A stretch of DNA of 8,328 nt from an uncultured Lachnospiraceae bacterium. Its GTDB lineage: Bacteria > Bacillota > Clostridia > Lachnospirales > Lachnospiraceae. Below are positions 1 through 5,433 of this stretch, piece after piece. The stretch spans positions 1-8,328 of the forward strand of contig CADBOW010000197.1 in NCBI GenBank assembly GCA_902796375.1, read 5' to 3'. The notes beneath the pieces were generated by a model. The model had not been told where the DNA came from. It did no database searches and was given only the letters and a program-made list of their open reading frames with translations. Within the stretch, counting starts at the first letter, position 1. Each line of letters starts with the position of its first letter. Position numbers and translations under genes: made by a program.

Positions 1-711
1 ATCAGTGAAGCATTCATTACCAGAGATAAGCAGAAGCTGATCGACGACACCAAGTCCAGAATGTCTCTGGATGACCTGTTCAGCAAGATGCAGGAGGGCA
101 ATCTGAAGGAACTGAAACTGATCGTCAAGGCAGACGTTCAGGGCTCCGTGGAGGCTGTAAAGCAGAGTCTGCTGAAGCTTTCCAACGACGAGATCGTGAT
201 CAAGTGCATTCACTCCGGTGTAGGTGCCATCAACGAATCCGACGTGACCCTTGCTTCCGCATCCGGAGCCATCATCATCGGCTTCAACGTTCGTCCGGAT
301 GCACAGGCAAAGCAGCTGTCCGATGAGGAGAAGGTGGATGTCCGTCTTTATACAGTCATTTACAATGCGATCGAAGATATCGAAAATGCCATGAAGGGTA
401 TGCTGGATCCGATCTATGAGGAGAAGGTGACCGGACATGCAGAGATCCGTCAGGTATACAAGGCGTCCGGAATCGGTTCTATCGCCGGAAGCTATGTACT
501 GGACGGCGTGATCGAAAGAAACAGTTCGGCCCGGATCACAAGAGACGGAGAACAGATCTTCGATGGAAAGATCGCATCTCTGAAGCGGTTTAAGGATGAC
601 GTGAAGGAAGTCAGAACCGGATATGAATGCGGTATCGTATTTGAGAATCATAATGATGTCGCAGAGGGAGACCAGATTGAGATCTACAAGATGGTTGAGG
701 TTCCGCGCTAA
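1..711 (+). CDS. infB: Translation initiation factor IF-2, C-terminal part (5' end outside window)
   Basis: IF-2 is the GTPase that brings fMet-tRNA to the 30S subunit and promotes subunit joining. Frame 1 is open from the first base, so the gene enters from upstream and the ATG at 61 is an internal methionine. The visible 236 codons lack the G domain. They cover the end of the preceding domain, the linker and domain C1 (KADVQGSVEAV near visible residue 43, then SGVGAINESDV and GFNVRPD), and the C-terminal C2 domain that binds fMet-tRNA (from about visible residue 140). C2 shows GSIAGSYVLDGVI, SLKRFKDDVKEV and the ECGI motif, and closes with EGDQIEIYKMVE as in other IF-2 proteins. It leads the visible operon, with rbfA starting 21 bp after its stop, as in most Firmicutes. 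No frameshift or truncation is seen in the visible part. Confidence 0.97.
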   Translation: MSEAFITRDKQKLIDDTKSRMSLDDLFSKMQEGNLKELKLIVKADVQGSVEAVKQSLLKLSNDEIVIKCIHSGVGAINESDVTLASASGAIIIGFNVRPDAQAKQLSDEEKVDVRLYTVIYNAIEDIENAMKGMLDPIYEEKVTGHAEIRQVYKASGIGSIAGSYVLDGVIERNSSARITRDGEQIFDGKIASLKRFKDDVKEVRTGYECGIVFENHNDVAEGDQIEIYKMVEVPR

Positions 712-732
712 AGGGATTGACAGGAGAACAAT

Positions 733-1101
733 ATGAGATCAAATCAGCATGGAGCATCGCGCGTCTCTCATGATGTTCAGCGTTCGCTCAGCAAGATCAT
801 TTCCGAGTTAAAGGATCCCCGGATCGGTCTTATGACATCGATCACCCGGTGTGAAGTGACCAGGGATCTGAAGGAATGCAAATGCTATATCAGTGTTCTC
901 GGAGATGAGGATGCAACAATGAAAGGGCTGGAGAGTGCCCGGGGATTTATCCGTAAGCAGCTTGCTGTTTCATTGAATCTGCGAAATACACCGGAGATCG
1001 AGTTCATTCCGGACCATTCCATCGCCTACGGAGTGGATATGTCCAGAAGGATAGACGAGGTAATGGAGCAGGATCGTAAAAAAAATGAGGAATCAATATG
1101 A
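733..1101 (+). CDS. rbfA: 30S ribosome-binding factor A
   Basis: RbfA is a small KH-fold protein that binds the immature 30S subunit and assists late 16S 5'-end processing and cold adaptation. The 122-residue product has the usual length. It shows the family signatures: a basic N-terminus (RVSHDVQRSLSKII, residues 10-23), the DPRIG turn (28-32), the ARGFIRKQLA helix (about 69-78) and the strongly conserved segment RNTPEIEFIPDHSIAYGVDM (about 84-103). The ATG is preceded by AGGAG with a 7-base spacing. The last codons run through eight adenines and end in ATGA, where the stop overlaps the nrnA start by 4 bp, so the two genes are probably translationally coupled. The infB-rbfA neighbourhood agrees with its job in initiation-complex and 30S maturation. 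Confidence 0.96.
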   Translation: MRSNQHGASRVSHDVQRSLSKIISELKDPRIGLMTSITRCEVTRDLKECKCYISVLGDEDATMKGLESARGFIRKQLAVSLNLRNTPEIEFIPDHSIAYGVDMSRRIDEVMEQDRKKNEESI

Positions 1102-2069
1102 AAAATGAATTTCGGGAGAAGAGTAAGCGTCTGCATCAGATGATGGAAGCTGCCGGCTCAATCTGCATTATCGGCCATATCCGGCCGGATGGTGACTGCG
1201 TCGGTTCCACTCTGGCGATCTACAATTACATACAGGATATGTATAAGGATAAGACGGTAGAAGTGTTACTTGAGACATTTCCTGCATCCATGAAGTTTTT
1301 AAACGGTGCCAGAAAGGTGAAGCATGATGCTGCAGGGAAGCATTTTGATCTGGCAATATCCATGGATGTATCCGACCCGGAACGTCTGGGGAAGTTTAAG
1401 GATCTGTACATGACGGCGATCTCCACCGTCTGTATTGATCATCATGTAAGCAATTCAGGCTTCGGTGACCTCTGTCACGTGGATCCGGATGCTTCCAGTA
1501 CCTGCGAGGTATTTGCGGATCTGATCGATCCGGATAACATTTCCCTGAATACGGCCAATTGTCTGTATCTGGGAATGGTGCATGATACGGGTGTATTTAA
1601 ATACAGCTGTACCAGAAGAAATACCATGGAACTGGCGGGGATGCTGCTGGAGAAGGGTGTAGACGGCAACTACATTATCGATGAGACATTTTATAAGAAG
1701 ACATATAAGCAGAACCTTCTGATGGCACGTACGGTTCTGGAATCTGTTCTGTATCTGGACGGGAAAGTGATCGCCGGATATATCAGTAAGGATACCATGA
1801 AGGATTTCAAGGCAAATGTGCTGGATACGGAAGGAATCGTCGAGCAGCTTCGGCTGACAGATGGAGTCGAGATCGCGGTCTTCGCATATCAGCTGACCAA
1901 AAAATCCTATAAGTTCAGCCTGCGTGCCAAGAATTATGCAGATGTAAATATCATAGCAACAAAATTCGGCGGCGGTGGACATGTGAAGGCGGCCGGTTTT
2001 GAAGCGGCAGGTGTTTATTCCGAGATTATGGCTGAACTGCTTGAGGAAATCAAAAAACAGATTAAATAA
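1098..2069 (+). CDS. nrnA: DHH/DHHA1 phosphoesterase, bifunctional oligoribonuclease / pAp phosphatase type
   Basis: NrnA-type enzymes degrade 2-5 nt RNA oligomers to mononucleotides and dephosphorylate 3'-phosphoadenosine 5'-phosphate, using Mn2+ in the cytoplasm. All motifs of the DHH domain are present: HIRPDGDCVG (residues 27-36), the metal-ligand aspartate D90 in SMDVSDPERLG, the DHH triad at 114-116 and VHDTGVFKY (161-169). The C-terminal DHHA1 domain carries the substrate-binding GGGGHVKAAGF loop at 291-301. The length of 323 residues is typical. The ATG overlaps the rbfA stop (ATGA), and truB starts 11 bp after its stop. Placement between rbfA and truB is common in Clostridia, whereas Bacillus subtilis keeps its nrnA (ytqI) elsewhere. 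The family is secure. Whether nanoRNA, pAp or both is the main substrate cannot be read from sequence. Confidence 0.93.
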   Translation: MKNEFREKSKRLHQMMEAAGSICIIGHIRPDGDCVGSTLAIYNYIQDMYKDKTVEVLLETFPASMKFLNGARKVKHDAAGKHFDLAISMDVSDPERLGKFKDLYMTAISTVCIDHHVSNSGFGDLCHVDPDASSTCEVFADLIDPDNISLNTANCLYLGMVHDTGVFKYSCTRRNTMELAGMLLEKGVDGNYIIDETFYKKTYKQNLLMARTVLESVLYLDGKVIAGYISKDTMKDFKANVLDTEGIVEQLRLTDGVEIAVFAYQLTKKSYKFSLRAKNYADVNIIATKFGGGGHVKAAGFEAAGVYSEIMAELLEEIKKQIK

Positions 2070-2080
2070 CAGGGTGATAT

Positions 2081-2983
2081 ATGTATCAAGGCATAGTGAT
2101 TCTGAATAAAGAACCCGGTTTTACTTCCTTTGACGCTGTGGCGGTTTGCCGCAGGATCTTCGGTCAGAAGGCGGTGGGACATACCGGAACCCTGGATCCC
2201 ATGGCCCGGGGAGTGCTGCCGATCTGTCTGGGACGTGCCACGAAGCTGAGTGACCTTCTGGTTTCAACGGAGAAGGAATATGAGGTGGAAATGGAACTGG
2301 GAAGAACGACGGATACGGATGACAGTACCGGACAGGAGCTGTCCCAGACGGATCCCTCCGGTCTTTCAGAGGATCAGGTGAAAGATGCTCTGCTCCATTA
2401 TATCGGAGACTATGATCAGGTACCACCCAGATATGCCGCCATCAAGAAGGATGGCAGAAAACTATATGAATATGCCAGAGCCGGGATCGAAGTGGAGATG
2501 CCGGGACGTCCGGTCTCCATTTATGAGATTGAGATCCTTGGGATGGAGCTTCCGAAGGTGACTTACCGGGTAAGGTGCTCAAAGGGGACCTATATTCGAA
2601 GCCTTTGCAGAGATGTGGGACGTGATCTGGGCGTCGGGGCTGTTATGACCGCACTTCAAAGACGGATCACCAGCGGGTTTACACTGGAACAGTCCGTGAC
2701 CCTGGCTGAGCTGGAGAAAGCGAAGCAGGAGGGGCGTCTGGAACAGTACATTCGGCCGATGGACCAGCTCCTGGAAATGTACGGGGCAGTTACCTGCCTT
2801 CCGGAGGGAGAGAAGCTGCTCCTCAACGGAAATCAGCTGCCGGCCCGGATGGTTACCGGTGCAGAACTCAGGGATCAGGACATGTACCGGGTTTATTATA
2901 AGGATACACTTGCAGCATTGTATCGATTTGAATCAGGCAGAAATATGCTGCGAAACGTGAAAATGCTTCTGGAAAGAGGATAG
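2081..2983 (+). CDS. truB: tRNA pseudouridine(55) synthase
   Basis: TruB isomerises U55 to pseudouridine in the T-loop of nearly all elongator tRNAs and also acts as a tRNA-folding chaperone. The 300-residue protein has the normal length. It starts with GIVILNKEPGFTS (4-16), followed by GHTGTLDPMARGVLPICLG (33-51), where D39 is the catalytic aspartate. It continues with KEYEVEMELGRTTDTDD (65-81), which includes the stacking tyrosine Y67, then VPPRYAAIKKDGRKLYEYAR (114-133) and KGTYIRSLCRDVG (168-180) with R173 of the active site. A short C-terminal region after about residue 230 should be the PUA-like tail and is the least conserved part. AGGGTG lies just upstream of the ATG. The stop is 4 bp before the ribF start, giving tight co-translation. 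Confidence 0.96.
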   Translation: MYQGIVILNKEPGFTSFDAVAVCRRIFGQKAVGHTGTLDPMARGVLPICLGRATKLSDLLVSTEKEYEVEMELGRTTDTDDSTGQELSQTDPSGLSEDQVKDALLHYIGDYDQVPPRYAAIKKDGRKLYEYARAGIEVEMPGRPVSIYEIEILGMELPKVTYRVRCSKGTYIRSLCRDVGRDLGVGAVMTALQRRITSGFTLEQSVTLAELEKAKQEGRLEQYIRPMDQLLEMYGAVTCLPEGEKLLLNGNQLPARMVTGAELRDQDMYRVYYKDTLAALYRFESGRNMLRNVKMLLERG

Positions 2984-2990
2984 ATCATTG
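2975..2990 (+). promoter_or_regulatory. Shine-Dalgarno sequence fixing the TTG start of ribF
   Basis: AGAGGA (2975-2980) is followed by 7 bases, which contain the truB stop TAG, and then TTG at 2988. It is the only start signal that keeps the HLGH nucleotide-binding motif in the protein. It lies inside the last truB codons, which suggests that ribosomes ending truB restart on ribF. Confidence 0.75.
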
Positions 2991-3824
2991 ACAGCGGTTA
3001 CCATCGGAAAATTTGACGGATTTCATCTTGGGCATCAGCTGCTGCTCAGAAAGCTGCAGGAATTCTCTGATTCGGAGAAGGTTGTTTGCAAGATCGATCT
3101 TACCGGCCCGGGACTGCTGACACCGGAGGAGCAGGATGTCTTTGTTGAATCCATGGGTATTCAACGACTGGAACGGATCCCTTTCACACAGGAATTTGCA
3201 TCCCTTTCACCGGAGGCCTTTGTAGAAGAGTATCTGGTACGCAGACTGAACCTGAAGCATCTGGTGGTAGGAGAGGACTTTCATTTCGGATATCAGAGGA
3301 AGGGAACGGTGAATACTCTGAAGGAGTTGGGGGATCGTTTCGGTTTCACGGTTTCGGCAGTGTCGAAGCTGAAAATGGATGGGAGTCCGGTCAGCTCCAC
3401 CAGGATCCGTGCCTGCTATACGGAAGGAAGGATCAAAGAGGCAGAGCGTCTGCTGGGACATCCGGTTATGATACAGGGGATCGTTCGTCATGGGCAGGAG
3501 CTTGGACGGACCATTGGCTTTCCTACATTGAATCTGATTCCGGATGAGGAAAAGCTGCTTCCGGTATTCGGAGTTTATGCATCCACCGTGGAGACACCGG
3601 AGGGGACCTTCCGGGGGATAACCAATATCGGGAACCGCCCTACGGTACACGAGGGTACAGATGTTACGGTGGAAACCTATCTGCCCGGTTTTCAGGGAGA
3701 TCTTTATGACAGGGAGATCAAGGTGGTTCTATCCGATTACATCCGTTCGGAGCAGAGATTTGATACTGTGGAGCATCTGCAGGAACAAATAAAAAAAGAC
3801 ATACAATTTTTAGATTATACTTGA
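2988..3824 (+). CDS. ribF: Bifunctional riboflavin kinase / FMN adenylyltransferase (TTG start)
   Basis: RibF phosphorylates riboflavin to FMN and adenylylates FMN to FAD. The N-terminal nucleotidyltransferase domain has TIGKFDGFHLGHQ (5-17) with the HxGH ATP-binding motif at 13-16, VVGEDFHFGYQRKG (93-106) and SSTRIR (136-141). The C-terminal kinase domain has GRTIGFPTLNL (173-183), NIGNRPTV (213-220), the VETYLPGF segment with probable catalytic base E229, and GDLYDREIKV (237-246). I chose the TTG start because AGAGGA sits 7 bases upstream and the next in-frame methionine (residue 56) would delete the active site. At 278 residues it is shorter than the usual 300-315. The shortening lies between helix 1 and the EEQ segment (about 30-48), where most homologues have a longer strand-loop; I believe this form occurs in Lachnospiraceae. 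The gene ends the operon without its own hairpin. Confidence 0.94.
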   Translation: MTAVTIGKFDGFHLGHQLLLRKLQEFSDSEKVVCKIDLTGPGLLTPEEQDVFVESMGIQRLERIPFTQEFASLSPEAFVEEYLVRRLNLKHLVVGEDFHFGYQRKGTVNTLKELGDRFGFTVSAVSKLKMDGSPVSSTRIRACYTEGRIKEAERLLGHPVMIQGIVRHGQELGRTIGFPTLNLIPDEEKLLPVFGVYASTVETPEGTFRGITNIGNRPTVHEGTDVTVETYLPGFQGDLYDREIKVVLSDYIRSEQRFDTVEHLQEQIKKDIQFLDYT

Positions 3825-3849
3825 AATTTAAGTGAAAAAAAGATATAGT
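3821..3849 (+). promoter_or_regulatory. Sigma-A promoter for tRNA-Arg, overlapping the ribF stop codon
   Basis: TTGAAA (3821-3826; 5 of 6 to consensus) is separated by exactly 17 bp from TATAGT (3844-3849; 5 of 6). This predicts transcription from about 3856, some 25 bases before the mature tRNA end. The -35 box includes the ribF TGA stop (3822-3824). A perfect TTGACA at 3865-3870 is not used in this reading, because its matching -10 position would fall inside the tRNA. Confidence 0.65.
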
Positions 3850-3880
3850 ATATAGCGTTGAGTCTTGACAAGCAAACTTA

Positions 3881-3952
3881 GCGCCTGTAGCTCAGTGGAT
3901 AGAGCAGTGGCCTCCGGAGCCGCGTGCGTAGGTTCGATTCCTATCAGGCGCA
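3881..3952 (+). tRNA. tRNA-Arg (anticodon CCG)
   Basis: The 72-base gene folds into a complete cloverleaf. The acceptor stem pairs 3881-3887 with 3945-3951 perfectly (7 bp). The D stem is 3890-3893 with 3902-3905. The anticodon stem is 3907-3911 with 3919-3923, including one T-G wobble. The loop CTCCGGA carries anticodon CCG at 3914-3916, there is a 4-base variable loop, and the T stem is 3928-3932 with 3940-3944 around the loop TTCGATT. C35 and the adenosine in the D loop (AGTGGATA) are arginine identity elements, and the discriminator is A (3952). It reads CGG codons, which occur several times in this window. The 3' CCA is not encoded (the next bases are TAT), so a CCA-adding enzyme is needed. 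Confidence 0.96.
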
Positions 3953-3956
3953 TATC

Positions 3957-3993
3957 AGTCTCAGGGCATTTATGTCTTGAGACTTGTTTTTTT
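3957..3993 (+). terminator. Intrinsic terminator after tRNA-Arg (and the infB-ribF operon)
   Basis: AGTCTCA (3957-3963) pairs with TGAGACT (3978-3984). The stem continues inward through two G-T wobbles to a 12-bp hairpin with a TTTA tetraloop (3969-3972). It is followed by TG and seven T residues (3987-3993). No hairpin with a T-run lies between ribF and the tRNA, so this is probably also the end of transcripts reading through from the upstream operon. Confidence 0.88.
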
Positions 3994-4006
3994 CAGATGT
4001 CATTAT
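3977..4006 (+). promoter_or_regulatory. Possible promoter for the downstream membrane-protein gene
   Basis: TTGAGA (3977-3982; 5 of 6) and CATTAT (4001-4006; 4 of 6) are 18 bp apart. The -35 would lie within the descending arm of the terminator hairpin, and the start at about 4013 leaves a leader of only about 15 bases containing the ribosome binding site. The gene needs a promoter after so strong a terminator, but this match is modest. Confidence 0.3.
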
Positions 4007-4027
4007 TGACATACGGAGGATATCAAA

Positions 4028-4795
4028 ATGAGTGAAGAAAGCTTAAGCAGGAGAAAAAGACAGCTTAGAATGCGGAAACGACTGCTTATTATGTGGGCAA
4101 TCTTTATCCCCGTTGTGGTAGTCGTGGCCATTTTCGTATTTAAGAATAAAGATGAAGTCATGGAGGATATGGGTCTTACAAAGGATAAGATCTATGAGGA
4201 AAATGCACATCCGGAGATCAATTCCCTGATCAACGGGTATTTTACGGCATATGCAGCCTGTGACCAGTTGACATTGAAAAACCTGGTGACAGATCCTTCC
4301 CAATATGATGATATGACCATCGTTCAGAAGAAGGCGGAGGTTGTGACCGGTTATAACAATATCAAGTGTTATACGGTCAAGGGCCTTGCGGATGACGCCA
4401 TGGTGGTATACGTTGTTGCCAATATTTCCATCGCAAATGTAGTCAGCACGCCGCTGGATATGAATCCTGCCCTGTATGTCGTTAAGAAGAATAACAGGTA
4501 TATGGTTGATAATACTGCGTTGGACAAGAAAACGTCGGATTATATCGCATCCCTGAATTCGAATCAGGACATTATGGATCTGATGCAGATGGTAAAGGAT
4601 GATCAGCAGAAGTGTCTGTCACAGGATCCTACGTTCAAGGAATTCTACGATCGCTTAACGAAGGACAGCCAGAAGAGTAATTCGGGAGCAGCGCAGGCGA
4701 CCACCGCTGCGACTGTAGAAAAGGCAACAGAGGCGGCTACCGATCAGGCCAGTGAGAAACAGACGGAAAAAGAAACAGAGGAAGCCGCTGAGTAA
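4028..4795 (+). CDS. Membrane-anchored protein of unknown function, probable NTF2-like extracellular domain
   Basis: I do not recognise a named family. The 255-residue product starts with a basic cytoplasmic segment (residues 5-18, rich in Arg and Lys), followed by one transmembrane helix (about 19-38) with no cleavage site or lipobox, so it is probably anchored with its C-terminus outside. Residues about 60-170 have the pattern of an NTF2/SnoaL-like fold: the helix INSLINGYFTAYAACDQLTLKNLV (64-87), then alternating strands ending VVKKNNRYMVDNTAL, as in other surface NTF2-like proteins. Residues 217-255 are low-complexity Thr/Ala/Glu/Lys, a likely flexible surface tail. GGAGGA sits 7 bases before the ATG. 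It stands alone between the tRNA terminator and a convergent regulator. Similar proteins are frequent, uncharacterised, in Lachnospiraceae. The fold is inference and the function is unknown. Confidence 0.85.
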   Translation: MSEESLSRRKRQLRMRKRLLIMWAIFIPVVVVVAIFVFKNKDEVMEDMGLTKDKIYEENAHPEINSLINGYFTAYAACDQLTLKNLVTDPSQYDDMTIVQKKAEVVTGYNNIKCYTVKGLADDAMVVYVVANISIANVVSTPLDMNPALYVVKKNNRYMVDNTALDKKTSDYIASLNSNQDIMDLMQMVKDDQQKCLSQDPTFKEFYDRLTKDSQKSNSGAAQATTAATVEKATEAATDQASEKQTEKETEEAAE

Positions 4796-4831
4796 CGGCA
4801 GGTAACTGGTTTTTGATCCGGTTATACTAAG

Positions 4832-4868
4832 AGAACCGGACATGGCAGGTCATGCCTCGTCCGGTTCT
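4832..4868. terminator. Hairpin between convergent genes, candidate bidirectional terminator
   Basis: AGAACCGGAC (4832-4841) pairs perfectly with GTCCGGTTCT (4859-4868). Inside it, GGCA (4844-4847) pairs with TGCC (4853-4856). It lies 36 bp after the membrane-protein stop, and its right arm encodes the last codons of the Lrp-type gene on the other strand (stop at 4850-4852). Neither side has a clean T-run: the + side reads TTTCGATTCTTC and the - side CTTAGTATAA. Termination is likely from position and stem strength but is not textbook. Confidence 0.55.
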
Positions 4869-5329
4869 TTCGATTCTTCGGAACTGCTGAAAAGCCGGTC
4901 CACATTGATCCCGCGATATGGGACAGGTGTGGAGAATACGATCTGTGTCTCTGTCTTACCGAAGGACTGCAGGTGGCCGATGAAGGTATCCAGTTCCTGA
5001 GTGCTTGGGAAGCAGACCTTGATATGCATGGAGAAAGCACCGGTGACACAGTCACATTCCAGTACATTGGGACATGCCGCTATAAAGGGATAAAACTCTG
5101 GTTTTTGTTTCGGATCCAAAGATAGATTGATAAAAGCAGTGATATGAAATCCCAAAGAAAGAGGTTCCACATTTGCATAGTAACCGCTGATGATCCCCTG
5201 CTTCTCCAGACGATCCAGACGGGCTGATACGGCAGGAGAGGACAGGAACACCTGGCTGGCCAGGTATTTCAGAGGATAACGGGCATTTTCCTGTAACAAA
5301 GATATGAGTTTGATATCAATCTGATCCAT
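4850..5329 (-). CDS. Lrp/AsnC-family transcriptional regulator
   Basis: These regulators bind DNA as dimers or octamers and sense amino acids, controlling amino-acid metabolism and often themselves. The 159-residue product has the family layout. A helix-turn-helix occupies about 2-50 (MDQIDIKLISLLQENARYPL, then the recognition region LSSPAVSARLDRLEKQGII at 29-47). The RAM effector domain spans about 64-140, with CVTGAFSMHIKV (94-105), a helix ELDTFIGHL, and GKTETQIVFST (124-134). The tail 148-159 is Ser/Glu-rich. I placed the start at ATG 5329 because GAGGTG lies 6 bases upstream; a GTG at 5338 would add three residues but is itself part of that binding site. The ligand and targets cannot be told. 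It is convergent with the membrane-protein gene and divergent from the RluF-type gene. Autoregulation is likely by family precedent. Confidence 0.92.
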   Translation of the reverse strand: MDQIDIKLISLLQENARYPLKYLASQVFLSSPAVSARLDRLEKQGIISGYYANVEPLSLGFHITAFINLSLDPKQKPEFYPFIAACPNVLECDCVTGAFSMHIKVCFPSTQELDTFIGHLQSFGKTETQIVFSTPVPYRGINVDRLFSSSEESKEPDEA

Positions 5330-5341
5330 TTTCCACACCTC
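5327..5341 (-). promoter_or_regulatory. Shine-Dalgarno sequence deciding the start of the Lrp-type gene
   Basis: Read on the - strand, GAGGTG (5341-5336) is followed by TGGAAA and ATG (5329-5327). The upstream in-frame GTG (5338-5336) overlaps this Shine-Dalgarno and has no purine-rich site of its own (AAGTTGA precedes it), so the ATG is the better start. Confidence 0.75.
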
Positions 5342-5360
5342 AACTTAAAAATATTAACTA

Positions 5361-5390
5361 TTATCAAAAATTACTTAATTATTATATAGT
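5361..5390 (+). promoter_or_regulatory. Predicted promoter of the RluF-type gene, overlapping the divergent promoter
   Basis: TTATCA (5361-5366; 4 of 6) is 18 bp from TATAGT (5385-5390; 5 of 6). The start would be near 5397, leaving a leader of about 37 bases. The -10 shares two bases (5385-5386) with the -10 of the opposite promoter. It was found by eye in AT-rich DNA, where chance matches are common. Confidence 0.4.
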
Positions 5391-5409
5391 ATCATCCTGT
5401 TTATTTCCA
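5381..5409 (-). promoter_or_regulatory. Predicted promoter of the Lrp-type gene
   Basis: On the - strand, TGGAAA (5409-5404; 4 of 6) lies 17 bp before a perfect TATAAT (5386-5381). Transcription would start near 5374, giving a leader of about 45 bases. The surrounding 5340-5433 region is very AT-rich with several A and T runs, the kind of DNA that Lrp-family proteins bind, but I see no clear operator palindrome. Confidence 0.5.
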
Positions 5410-5433
5410 GTATTTTTTATCACAAATATCGTT

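Noticed and set aside
61..711. infB starting at the ATG at 61 as a short protein
   Set aside because: The same frame is open to base 1 and the translated residues upstream continue the IF-2 alignment, so this is an internal methionine of a longer gene.
1078..1085. Run of eight adenines at the end of rbfA as a slippage or frameshift site
   Set aside because: It encodes ordinary Lys-Lys-Asn near the C-terminus. The normal stop and nrnA start follow within 20 bases, and no stimulatory structure or meaningful alternative product is evident.
1455..1982. Open frame of 175 codons on the - strand inside nrnA
   Set aside because: It is antisense to the catalytic DHH region, with Ile/His/Cys-rich composition and no start signal or family resemblance. 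The nrnA frame explains the sequence.
3865..3870. Perfect TTGACA -35 box upstream of the tRNA
   Set aside because: With 16-18 bp spacing its -10 would fall inside the tRNA gene, so it could not make the full tRNA. The TTGAAA/TATAGT pair fits much better.
4006..4011. Perfect TTGACA just before the membrane-protein gene
   Set aside because: A matching -10 would lie at about 4029, downstream of the start codon and without TATAAT similarity.
5330..5338. GTG start adding three residues to the Lrp-type protein
   Set aside because: The GTG lies within the GAGGTG that serves as Shine-Dalgarno for the ATG at 5329, and it has no binding site of its own.
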